Of a stretch of 55,818 bases of DNA, positions 1 through 10,638 are shown one piece after another. A program made the translations under genes and the position numbers. The notes under the pieces were generated by a model that saw nothing but the letters and a program-made list of their open reading frames with translations, had not been told where the DNA came from and did not search any database. The stretch is from contig SWBL01000336.1 in assembly GCA_024195585.1 (NCBI GenBank), positions 1 to 55,818 on the forward strand, given 5' to 3'. Numbering within the stretch: the first letter of the stretch is position 1; each line of letters opens with the position of its first letter. This DNA comes from Aureobasidium sp. EXF-3400. Lineage: Eukaryota; Ascomycota; Dothideomycetes; Dothideales; Saccotheciaceae.

Positions 1-769
1 TTTTGAAGTTTCCCCACAGATCCTAGCCAATCACGTACTAGAGCGAAGAAAGTAAGAAAAGCCGACGAGCCCTCATCTCCTTTTGTTCTGCTGTTAGAAT
101 AATATTAACTAACTTTACTACCCTTATTTACTCTTATTTACTATTAAACAACTTTATTTAAACTTACTTAAGCTCATTTAAACTCACTTAAACTCACTTA
201 AACTTACTTTTAACCATTTACACTTATACAAAATACTAAGTAGTAAGGTGTAAGGACGTATATTTAGGTTTACGCGCCTTAAGCTGTTAGAGGAAAGTAT
301 AAGTAGATAGTAGAGATAGTTAATGCGTAAGACGAACGTTAAGTTTCGAAGGGACATTTACTATACACGTTCTACTTATATTCTAAGCTTACCTTTATAA
401 TGGCACTAGGGAATAAATTTAAACTACATACTGGAGAAAATTTAGAGCGATACGTATGTAGGAAGGTCAAAAAAATAGGGTCCCAAAACCAAACAAATTA
501 GGTTAGACCCCCGGACTCGAAGAGTGCTAAGCCCTACCAAAATCTAAAAAAATGGACTCCGTTTGTTCGGGGCATTGTAGATAGGATTTTATCCTAAAAA
601 CACATTCGATGTAGGGTTAGAGTTTCGGCGTTGGCAACACAGAGCCCCAAAGTCCTTAGACGCAGCCTGCTTGCATAAATGCACAAACTTCCATATGCCT
701 ACATGACAATCACGGACAGTAGCTTCATGCTTCTGTTGCCCAACGAACCTCCAACTTTGATCACCCGAG
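1..769. other. AT-rich, gene-free left edge, probable RIP-mutated repeat remnant
   Basis: No credible coding region is visible here. From about 100 to 660 the sequence is very rich in TA, TTA and AAA and carries many stop codons in all frames, in sharp contrast to the balanced composition from 770 onward. C-to-T type degradation with abundant TpA is what repeat-induced point mutation leaves in ascomycete transposons; that reading is inference. No terminal repeats or transposase motifs can be recognised. The adjacent gene on the minus strand ends at 770, so this stretch also contains its 3' untranslated region. Confidence 0.5.
100..210. repeat. Short AT-rich direct repeats (about 10 bp unit)
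   Basis: A decamer of the form TTAAACTCAC or TTAAACTTAC recurs several times in a row between about 155 and 210, preceded by looser copies of TTATTTACTC near 125-150. The units have drifted from each other. It lies inside the AT-rich, RIP-like segment and has no coding potential. Confidence 0.5.
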
Positions 770-3700
770 TCAACCTGTCGTGGTTACATTCAACCTTGCG
801 TACATGTTCAGTCTGTTTGGACCTCCACAAAATTCGGTGCTGTTTCCCTGACACACCATGTTGCAACCTGTCTGCGATGGCGTCGAACCCTGCACTAACG
901 CGGAACCGGGGTGAATGACATTTCCACAGAAGCACTGAGACGCATACTCGAGACCCCAGTAGCGGAACCCTGTACATGCCTTCATACATGCTTCGACAGT
1001 GACGTTCGCAGCTGGCACCGCATATTGCTTGTCGGTCAAGGCTCTGCTGTTTGTCGCTTCAGAATAGCAACCGAGATACTGCACACCAGTCGAGTTACCG
1101 ACTGTGATTGGCTGGGTTGGAGGTTGAGATTGCGACTTGTAGACTGTCAATCTGTTGCTGCCTCCACAAGTCTCAGCATTGTTTCCCGAGCATGGCATGT
1201 TGCAGCCGCTGGTCGCAGGTACGGATCCTGAGTTTAGCTGGTATCCGCAATAGCATTCTGACGAGTACTCTGTGCCAAACAGTGTATAGCCAGCGCAAGC
1301 TTTGGCGCAGTTCTCATTGGTGACGTTACTTCCTGAGATTGGATTCTGCAGGTCGGAAAGCGCACGCATGTTGGTCGCTTCAGTGTAACATCCGTAAGCA
1401 GTCCAACCACCGGCGATGGTGGCAACAGCCGATGAGGAACTTGTCAGACTGGAGGTTGTGCTTGTCGCAATTGATGAACTGCTGCCCGTGGCTGACGAAC
1501 TTGATGGTGTTGGCGTGGCAGAGGGCGGCACGGACGCAGAACTTGAGCCACCAACGATTCCTAAAGATGAAGATGATGCGGGACTGCTGCTAGATGATGG
1601 GACCTGGCTCGACGAGGATGTAATCGTATTCTGGCTGGCAGAGCTACTTGGTACAAGAGAAGCTGTCGGTGAGGATACAGAAGGCGAGCTTACGACAGAC
1701 AGGCTTGACGCTGGTAGACTTGACGAGATTGCCGAGATCGTTGTGGAGGACAGACTTGAGGACGATGAGATGCTTGGTGAAGCTGACAAAATGGTCGAGA
1801 TTGATGAACTTGATGAGACAGTCAAGGTTGACGGAGTGGAGAGACTTTGCGAAGAGCTCGACCCCGTTGATACACCCGGTATCATAGAAACTGTAGACGA
1901 TGCATTTGCAGAGAGAACAACAGTCATCGACGAGCTTGCCGTCAAAGACTGCCCGGGACTGGTCGAGGCCGTCATATTTTGCGACACGGTAGATCCGACT
2001 GTTGACAAGGAGGGAGATACAGAAGTCGATGTGTAATTGTTCAAGCTTATTATTGTCTGTGATCCTGACAAAACGGAGCTGTTCGATGGACCCGATACAA
2101 ATGAACTCGCGATCACCGAAGATGTAGTTGTATTGGAGGAAGCGAAGGAAGATGCTGCTGTAGACGGGACAACAGACGACGAGGATGCGGAGATTGAGGG
2201 CGAGTATGGTGCAGCGCTTGACATCGGGGCTGCCACTGTCGCTCCAGATGATCCACTGCCTGAGGCGCTAGAGCTTGTCAGAACCACGGAAGAGCTGGCG
2301 GAAAGTCCTGGTGTTGTGCTCGATCCTGGTCCAGTCGTCAAACTGACGAGCGAGCTTGTGGTCACGACACTCGAATTCTGCGACGCCGATGCTTGTAGTG
2401 AAGCGACACTGGATGGGTTTGATGATGGAGAAGAGCTGCTGGATTGTACCTGGCTCGCCATATAGATGTTCAGTCGATTCGGTCCTCCGCAGTACTGAGT
2501 AGTATTCGCAGAGCATAACATGTTGCAGCCAGTAACAGCAGGAGTTGAGCCGGCGACGAGATTTGAACCAGCAGATATGAGATTGGAGCAGAAGCACTGT
2601 GATGAGTACTCGACCCCGAAGTACTGGAAGCCCGAGCAGGCAGCAGCACATGTCTGCACTGTCACGTTCGACCCGGGGATGGGCATCTGCAGCTGAGATA
2701 GCGCCCGACCATTTGCAGCCTCTGAGTAGCAGCCTTGATACATCCAGTTGCCGAAGTTGCCAACTGTGACAGGATCGACGATACGAGTAACGTTGGCACT
2801 GGCGTTGAGACTGTACACGCTCAAGCGATTGGGACCTCCACATGTCAAGTTCGAGGCTCCTGCACATGCCATATTGCAGCCGTTAACAGCTGAGTTGCTA
2901 CCTCCTGGTGCGACCGTGGAATTGCCTGCAAGAGAGTTGCTGCAGTAACATTCGTCGCCATATTCTAGTCCCACGTACTGATAGCCTGAGCATGCTGCTG
3001 CGCATGTATCCGGATCCACAGTCTGGCCATTGAGAGGGTTCATTGCCAAAGCTCGACCAGCAACGTTGTCGAGCCAGCAGCCGAAGTATCCATAATCACC
3101 ATTCGTAGTCACATTCTGGATGCCTGTCGTGGCTGCGGGTCCTGGATTTGCGCCATTGTTATCGTTGTTGTTGTTCCCGTTGTTACCTCCGGTGGTACTC
3201 GAAGAGGTCGGTACAATCCCGTTATATTGGAAGACATTCAAACGATTCGGTCCACCGCAGTATTCCGAAGAATTTCCCTGGCAGAACATGCTGCAACCAT
3301 TGACATCAGGATCCGTGCTGGTCTGGAGCACGGCGCCGTTTGCCATGGAAGTGCCGCAGTAGCACTGATTTCCATACTCTACGCCGAAAACCTCCCAGCC
3401 AAGACAAGCTGCGGCGCAGCTTTCGTATGTAGTTCCGCTTGCAGGAGGATTAGGTGCAAAACCAGTCAGTGCTCGCCCGTTGACATTGTCAGACCAGCAG
3501 CCTGCATAGGTAAAGTTGCCCACGTTAGGCGGTATCTGTAAGCCACCAGGTCCTGAAGTGACATTACTGCCAGGTGTGAAACGTGTAGCGTCGTAGAAGA
3601 CCGAGATCAAACCAGCGCCAGTGTTACCGCCACAAGTGTCGTTCTGATTGCCGGCACAAGCGAAGTTGCAGAGCGAGTCTTGTACTTGCAAGTTTAGCGG

Positions 3701-6700
3701 AGGCGGAGTGTTACCACCGTAGCACTCGATTTGATATTCTGTTCCACTGAAAATATAGCCCCCAGGGGCGGCTAGATTCTGACACAATCCATTCGTGTTG
3801 TTGTCACCAGCATACAGTTGGTTTGGCAAGAGCTTGCCATTAGTGTTGTCCTGGAAGCAACCGAAATAAGTGTAGGTCGGATTGCCGGTACTGTTATGAG
3901 GGCCGACGTGGACACTCTGGATGACTCCCTGGATCTGAACCACATGAACACCGAAGTTCAGATCGTCGGTATTCAGTGTCCATGTGTTATTGATAGGCTG
4001 GTCTGGTTGGTTATAGTGCTCTGTGGGCGGCGACATCAAGACTGTTCCGTACACACAAGTGTTTGGTGCGATCTGTAGTTCTTCATGAAGCTCGGCTGGG
4101 TCACTGATATAGAAGATACCGTTGGGTGGCTTGCTCTTCGAGATATCGAGCACAGAACCGCCTTCATTACAGATCTGTATCTGCAACGATTGGGTTGTGC
4201 CTGCTTGAACGTAACCGAAATCCATCACAGGTGCGCTTTGTGTTGTCACATCAGTCCAGCCACGTTCGCTCGTCGAGATAGACATGTTAGCTACAGGAGC
4301 TGTTGATGCGGACCCTTCGAGGATAGTGTCAGTTATACCACCGTTAGTCCAGATGTTGAAGAATGAGAAGTAGTTTCCTATGCCGTCATCAGGTGCAAAG
4401 ACCAGGTTCACGATGATCGATTGCGATGGCTGAACCATGGAGTTCACTGGGGGAAGATTCGTTGCATAGAATCCCGGTCCCATAACCAATGTTCCGTTGT
4501 CAGATTGAGTGACGTTAGTCCAGTCGACATCATCGTCGTCGATTTCATCCTGCGTCCAAGCATAACCAGTGATGAGAAGAGGAGCAAGACCATCATTGCG
4601 AATAGTCATCGTTGAACCGATAGTCTTTCCGTCAGAGTCTCCCGACGAACCGACAAGGATAACGCCCCCAAAATCGACTGTGGACGGCGTCGTATCCAGG
4701 AAAGGAGCTTGACTCACTTCCCTACCAGTCAGAGATATCGGAAAGATGGTTGCGAAACCCGTGACAGCATTGTTTGTCGTGATCGTCAGAGGCGTTGACT
4801 TAAAGCCGGGGCTGGTACTCCCAAAAGAGGCATTGACAGCATTCGCGACAACAGCTTGAGTCAGGTTCCAGGTGACCGGGAAACTAAACAGTTGTCCTGC
4901 GGCAATAGCACCTTTCGGAAGATCGGCCAGATGAACAACGAAATTGGCGTCAGCAGTTTGAACGCTGACAATTTGGTTGATGTTGATCAAAGCAGTGCAA
5001 TTAACGGTCTGCTTCGAGAAAGAACTGAGAGACACGCTGCCAAAGTCGACAGGAGAGCTGCAATTCAGTGGTAGATTCACTGGGGAACCGAGACAATAAA
5101 GATTACCAGACGCATCAGTCGTGTAGAGTCGAGTGTCGCCAAAGGCGGGTCGCTGGAATTTGTTCACGCCCTGGATCTGAGGCATGGCGATGGATTTCAT
5201 GGTGCCGTCGGGTCTGGGTACCGCATACCAAGCACGAATGCCGGCATCGGGATCTGTCGTCCAGAGAATAGCAGTGCCAGGTTGACCGTCCAAGCTAGTG
5301 ACAGTGGGAACACCAACCCCCACACGACCAGCCGAAGTCTCTTTAGTGGTGGCGACTTGAGCGAACTGCGGTACGCCAGCGCCGTCAAAGCCAAGCTGAT
5401 ATACGTAGGTAGGATAGCCCACCGGCGTGGAGTAGAGAAATCCGCCTTCGAGAGGGTAGGATCCAGAGCCACCAAAGACTGCTTTCTGGGTGTTAATGGT
5501 TTGGAGGACACCGTCACTGCCACCTGAACCTTGCTTGTAGCCACCCAAGTTGTCTGCGTTCAGGATATAGATCTTGCCGTTCTTGCCAGCACCGACAGCC
5601 ATGCGATTGACTCCCGTACCCTTGAAGACTGTGGGATCCAACAATGTCACGCCGCCAGAGCCAAAGTCTTGATCACCACCATCCATGTTTTCGTAATCAT
5701 AGGGCTGGAAGTAATCTTGCGTACTGAGCTTTCCGGTCGAGGTGTCGATTGCGAGGTTCACCACTGATTCACCCAGTGTCTGACAACCGCTGCGGCCAGT
5801 AGCCGGCACACCTGAAAAAGTGTAAGCAACAGGAAACGGTGAGGGGCGAATTGCTTGCCCCGAGGATACACTCAACCAACGAGCAGGGCTTACCATTGTT
5901 CTGATCTGCATTGCCGTTTCCAGTCGCGAAGAAGAGTCGACTGCCATCGGTAGATAGGCCGACGCCCGATTGCCAGATGCCACCTTGACCACCTGCTCCG
6001 TTCTGCAGCAGACTATCACTGTGAGGCGTCAAAGGTCCTACACTCACAGCCCACTGTGATGCAATATTCTTGTTGACGATGTCAATGCCGACTACCAGTC
6101 CAGTATAGTTGAACAGGTCGCAGTGACCGCCGAATCCTCCGTAAACATAGTTGCCGACCTGCACGAGCGATGGACGTTGCAAGATGACTCCACCAACGAA
6201 GTAGTCCTGGGCATCATTGTCTGCGACGCTACCATCGATCAAGATCGGGAAGCCTGGAACATCTTGTAGCGTATCGAGAGAGACACCGTGGAAGTAGTAA
6301 ACACCGTTGGGAACGCCAGTGTTACCCGCGACACGGTAGTTGGGGATGTAGGTTTTCGAGAAGAAGTACGCAATTTCCGTGACGGGATCGATGACAGGTG
6401 TGCCAATGATACCGATGGTGTTTGGAATATCGGTACACCCAATATCCGACTGCAGGAAAGGAGTGTGCACTTGACGTGTGTTGATAATTGCACCAGTCTT
6501 GGCGTTGAGGGTGCGGATGTAGTTTTGAGACGATGCAAGAAACAAGAGCTGCACACCAGTGGCTGCTGGAGTGAAAACCAAAGGTTTGGCGTAGAACTGT
6601 TCCTTAGCATTGAAAGATACTTTCCAGAGCTGTCCGAACTGCACGCTATCAACCACTGCGGGGTCCTGTCCAGTTAGCAAGACTCAGGGAGAGAGGTGAA

Positions 6701-6851
6701 CAGGAGTCGATCGTACCATATTATGGTTCGGCAGATAGCCCGTTTGTGCAACGTCCGCATCTCGGTAGCTGTCGGTCGACGCAACCGCTACTGCATACCC
6801 GATGCAGTACGTGATGATCCATAGGACGTAGCTCGGCCACGAAAGCTTCAT
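770..6851 (-). CDS. Secreted multi-domain protein: beta-propeller, ASH-like domain and six WSC domains
   Basis: Three exons (6717-6851, 5894-6665, 770-5811) join in frame to a 1,982-residue protein. The introns are 51 and 82 bp with GT..AG ends, and the first has a CTAAC branch point. I start at 6851 because the first 25 residues (MKLSWPSYVLWIITYC...) form a clear signal peptide. Residues ~50-560 look like a quinoprotein-type beta-propeller. Around 680 a VDFGGVILVG-type segment resembles an ASH/choice-of-anchor Ig-like domain. Cysteine-rich WSC modules (GC[FYW]xDNxxGRAL ... CYCG ... CGGPNRLNVY) begin near 945 (divergent), 1070, 1210, 1325, 1772 and 1875. A Ser/Thr-rich stalk of about 345 residues separates the fourth from the fifth. 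There is no C-terminal membrane helix, so it is probably a secreted, O-glycosylated, wall- or glycan-associated protein rather than a Wsc stress sensor. The propeller's activity is unknown; I see nothing that fixes a cofactor. Confidence 0.8.
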
Positions 6852-8339
6852 GATGGCTGGGGGAATTGAGGACGAGTGTGTTGATGACAAGGAACTTGTA
6901 ACATGTACATCGTCTTGCCTATATACCGTAGGCACAGAAAAGTTCAGCTTCGCCCTGGACCCATTCCAGGAATAGCGACGGTCGCTTGCAAACATGCGTT
7001 CGTTCAGCGCTGATTGTTCATTCAGCTCACCGTACTCGACCAGTCAGTCGGTCGAGACTGACGGCAAGTCCGTAGGATCGAATTAGCATATGGCCTTGTG
7101 CATGCTGCCGCTGAGCACAATCCTGCTGGACATAGAACCCAAATGTGGTACAGACATCCATGGTAAGTATGTATACTTCGACCTGTCACGCAGAGACTTT
7201 TCGCCTCTGGGGTGCATGAACCCTGGGAGCCTTCCGAAAAATAGCCCGATGGCAATTTAGATCGAGATGTGATTGGAAGGTTTAGTCGAATTAATCAAGA
7301 ATACGAATAAACCTATGGCGTCAGAGTGTTCCATCACACCTCGTGACCTGATGATTGGTGGTTGACATGGCTAAGGATAAGTTTCGCTGTCGTATTCATT
7401 TGCTTGTACGACCCGAGCGAGGGAACCTGATATCCAGGCGAGCACAGGCTAACAATCGCTGCTGACCAAAGCACGAACCCACTACTACACCCTGAAGGCT
7501 CTTGAAGCTCGAAGGAGACCAAGGTGGAATTCTCGTTCGCGGCTCGCCGATGCTTGGATAGTGTAACTCGAGGGAGTGATATAGGTTGGTAGCCAATACA
7601 CTCTATTTGTAGAACGGTCACGAAGCCAAGCATATTCAAGCCTCACACTTAGTGCTTATACTTGTATACAAGTATCGGGCTTGCTTCTGGCGGAAGCTTT
7701 GAAGGAATGGCGGTGACGCGGCCCTGGACCCCGGAAACTCTGAGACAATAGAACGAGTGTTTGTCGCTGAACAGCAGGATTGAACATGGGAATCGAAGCG
7801 ACATCTGTCTGGACTTGGGGCAGCCTCGTTGTTCGTAAAAGTCGAAAATTCAGCGCGAAAGTGATTTTGGAGGGTCGTCTGGCGGCGCGGCTGCTTGAAT
7901 CTTAATTCTGGTGGCAATGGAGCCAGTCCTTCGACCGCGCAGGTCGCTGGTCGTTCAGTCGGCCATGGTCCTATCTGCGACCACTTCAAACTCACTCTCT
8001 GAACTTATTATTCGCAGAGTCTGCTTCCTGCGGAACAATTCTCAGCAATCCCGTGTGATGGAGAAGTGCAGGAAGCAGGGGTCTCGATCGATGACCAGCA
8101 TCCGAACCTTTGGTGCAGGTGACACCCTATCTGAGGTCCGTGCATCGCTCGAGAGTCTGGCTTCTGTGCGGCATTCTCTTCGCTTGTTCATCAAGTTCAA
8201 CAGACACGACCCTTCCAGATGACCATCAAATTACCACACTGAGTATGTCAACCTGTTCTTCGAGCAACTCCGATGCATTCACAGAGTGCACATTCTCATT
8301 CCACCTGGTTCTACTGAACTACCAAAATCATGGAGCATT
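6852..8339. other. Intergenic region, no gene recognised
   Basis: This 1.5 kb separates two divergently transcribed genes. Only short ORFs with no recognisable family occur (for example 7636-7995 minus and 7911-8222 plus); their amino-acid composition looks random and they lack splice continuations that would extend them. It presumably holds the promoter of the WSC gene on its left side. Confidence 0.5.
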
Positions 8340-8504
8340 CCCCGCATCTGCGCCCCCCGCATCTGCATCGGCTCCAAACGGGTAGCGGCAACGCTGCCGG
8401 ACTCCGCGGGTCAGCAGTCGAGGGGACGTTAGTAACGAACAGTATGCGAACTCCGAACCGACTTTAGCAGGCTCGGTACAGCATCTGTTCCCCGAATCTC
8501 CCCG
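8340..8504. promoter_or_regulatory. Four CCCCG boxes upstream of amidase 1
   Basis: CCCCG occurs at 8340-8344, 8355-8359, 8490-8494 and 8500-8504. The first two are part of a duplicated CCCCGCATCTG, 15 bp apart. The last two form the tight pair TTCCCCG-AATC-TCCCCG with a 10 bp period, about 180 bp before the amidase start codon. The same paired arrangement recurs in other promoters of this cluster, so I read it as a shared regulator site (inference). Confidence 0.5.
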
Positions 8505-8683
8505 CTATCATCAGAAGATTCCAAGCAAAATAATCAGAAGCCGATCGATTGTCATTTGCGTAGCGGCCAGATCGTACGTCGGATTGATATAACACAAATC
8601 CTCACATATCTATGTTCAAGTCAGCCATCACTTTCAGCATTCCACCAAAATCAACTTGAGTTTATCCCTACGGAACTAGTGCG

Positions 8684-10393
8684 ATGGCTATCGGCATTCC
8701 CGCCACAAGCGTCCAGCAAGTCGATGTGAATCAAGGACGAGCTGTACCGGTCATTCAAACCTTTCCCGTGCCCGCAGGCGACGCCGCTTTCGAAAGGACC
8801 CGCCGTCAACTCATTGAGCAATTCGATGCAAAGGTGCCACAAGAGTATTGCATCCCACAGCACGTGATCGATCAGCCTCCCACGGACGTTACGACAATTC
8901 CTCGGTCATGTGGCATCCTGACCGCCGAGGAGGTCGCTATCACGGAAAATTACGACGCAGTGGATTTGGCAAGAGCTATCGGCCAGCGCAAGTTTACTGC
9001 AGTAGCCGTTGCGACTGCGTTCTGTAAGCGAGCGATCATTTGCCATCAGATTAGCAATTGCTTGTCTCAGTGGTTTCCAGAAGATGCATACAAGCAAGCG
9101 CAGCTACTGGATGACTATCTCGCTGAGCATGGGCATACCGTCGGACCTTTACATGGAGTTCCAATCAGTCTGAAGGAACATATCGCCATTCGAGGAAGGG
9201 AGACATCTTATGGCTTTGTTGCCTCAAACCACGTCAGTGATGACGATAGCTTGCTGGTATCCCTACTACGTGAATCCGGCGCTGTATTCTACGTCAAAAC
9301 GATGCAGCCTCAAGGTCTTCTACACATGGAGAGTGACAATCACATGGGACGAGTTTTGAACCCTCACAATATCTACCTATCCTCTGGCGGCTCTTCAGGT
9401 GGTGAAGCGGCGTTAATAGCATTACGTGGCTCCGTCCTCGGCATAGGCTCGGATTTGGGAGGAAGTATTCGGGCTCCATCAGCCTTTTGTGGCATCTACG
9501 GATTCAAGCCCACGGCTCATATCCTACCAATGCAAGCTTTACTACCCCGCGGGTTCTCGGCCGGTCTCAATATTCAGCCGTCTGTAGGACCAATGTGTCA
9601 CTCACTGAAAGATATGAATCTTCTCATGCAGACCATTCTCGACAACAGGCCCTATCTCAGAGATCCGCTCCTAGTGCCCACTCCATGGACAGGGGCGAAA
9701 ACATCATTAACATCAAAACTTAAGATTGGTATCATGGCCACAGATGGTATGATCACGCCGATGCCGCCCTTGACGCGTACGATCGCATGGGCGCAAGAGA
9801 GACTCGCGTTATGCCAAGATGTCGAAGTCAAGAGCTTCGCACCATACAGAGCCCGAGAAGCATTAGACTTGACGCGACGCATATTCACACCAGATGGAGG
9901 ATTCGGATTTCGCAAGCTTCTTGCGGCTACAGGCGAGCCCGAACATGTCTTGTCCACAGTAGTCCTCGACGCCGCCTCTGATTCTAGTAATGTCAACCAG
10001 ATATCCATGCTGCGAGCGGAGCGTGACGACTTTCGCCGTGAGATGGCTGCACACTGGAACGAACAAGATGTCGACCTGGTGCTGATGCCTGTGTTTGTCG
10101 GACCTGCACCCGCTCACGATACAGCTATCTACAAGGGTTACACCAGTGTGTGGAACTTGGTCGACTATCCTGCAGTTGCTATACCCACGACACTGGTTGC
10201 TCACGCGAAGGGAGTCGAGGACTATGTGGATCAGCACGAACTCGGTCAGGAAGATCAATACGTCCGTCGTATGTTCAACAATACTAGTTTTGAAGGTGCA
10301 CCGTTAGGCTTGCAGCTTGTTGCGCGAAGGTATCATGATAACCTTCTGTTTGGAGCTTTGAGGTTGCTACAAGGAGCTCTCGAGCTCAATTGA
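8684..10393 (+). CDS. Amidase-signature family amidase (amidase 1)
   Basis: A single-exon gene encoding 569 residues, a normal length for fungal general/acetamidase-type enzymes. The amidase-signature core is complete: Lys164 in GVPISLKEH, the cis-Ser in the SGGSSGGEAAL loop (Ser237/238) and the nucleophile Ser261 in GSDLGGSIRAPS, which together form the Ser-cisSer-Lys triad. These enzymes hydrolyse carboxylic amides to acid plus ammonia or amine in the cytosol. No signal peptide is visible. The start at 8684 follows a TATA-like stretch near 8585, and the preceding 350 bp carries four CCCCG boxes. It is the left-most gene I assign to the catabolic cluster and is convergent with the esterase. 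A second, intron-rich amidase lies at 14654-16488; the different gene structure argues against a recent tandem duplication. The substrate (aryl-amide, malonamate or lactam) cannot be read from sequence. Confidence 0.9.
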   Translation: MAIGIPATSVQQVDVNQGRAVPVIQTFPVPAGDAAFERTRRQLIEQFDAKVPQEYCIPQHVIDQPPTDVTTIPRSCGILTAEEVAITENYDAVDLARAIGQRKFTAVAVATAFCKRAIICHQISNCLSQWFPEDAYKQAQLLDDYLAEHGHTVGPLHGVPISLKEHIAIRGRETSYGFVASNHVSDDDSLLVSLLRESGAVFYVKTMQPQGLLHMESDNHMGRVLNPHNIYLSSGGSSGGEAALIALRGSVLGIGSDLGGSIRAPSAFCGIYGFKPTAHILPMQALLPRGFSAGLNIQPSVGPMCHSLKDMNLLMQTILDNRPYLRDPLLVPTPWTGAKTSLTSKLKIGIMATDGMITPMPPLTRTIAWAQERLALCQDVEVKSFAPYRAREALDLTRRIFTPDGGFGFRKLLAATGEPEHVLSTVVLDAASDSSNVNQISMLRAERDDFRREMAAHWNEQDVDLVLMPVFVGPAPAHDTAIYKGYTSVWNLVDYPAVAIPTTLVAHAKGVEDYVDQHELGQEDQYVRRMFNNTSFEGAPLGLQLVARRYHDNLLFGALRLLQGALELN

Positions 10394-10638
10394 ATGAATC
10401 AAGAGTAATTCTGCAGTAGTCCACATACAGATACATAGTTCGTTGGCGTTACACCATCCCATGAAGCATCTCCGCAGCGTTCTATCGAGAGTAAAACACT
10501 CAAACTGAAGCCCAGCCACCTGGCCCATTGAGATTCTGATGTTTCGCCGCGATGGAACAGCTTGCACATGGTCGATCATTTCTGAACTTGAGAGCTATAC
10601 ACAATTTCACAACTCAATGATTGATAATGATCACACGA

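Noticed and set aside
1416..2465. Long plus-strand frames rich in Asp, Glu and Leu
   Set aside because: They are the antisense of the Ser/Thr-rich stalk of the WSC protein; Ser codon repeats open the opposite strand. No independent features.
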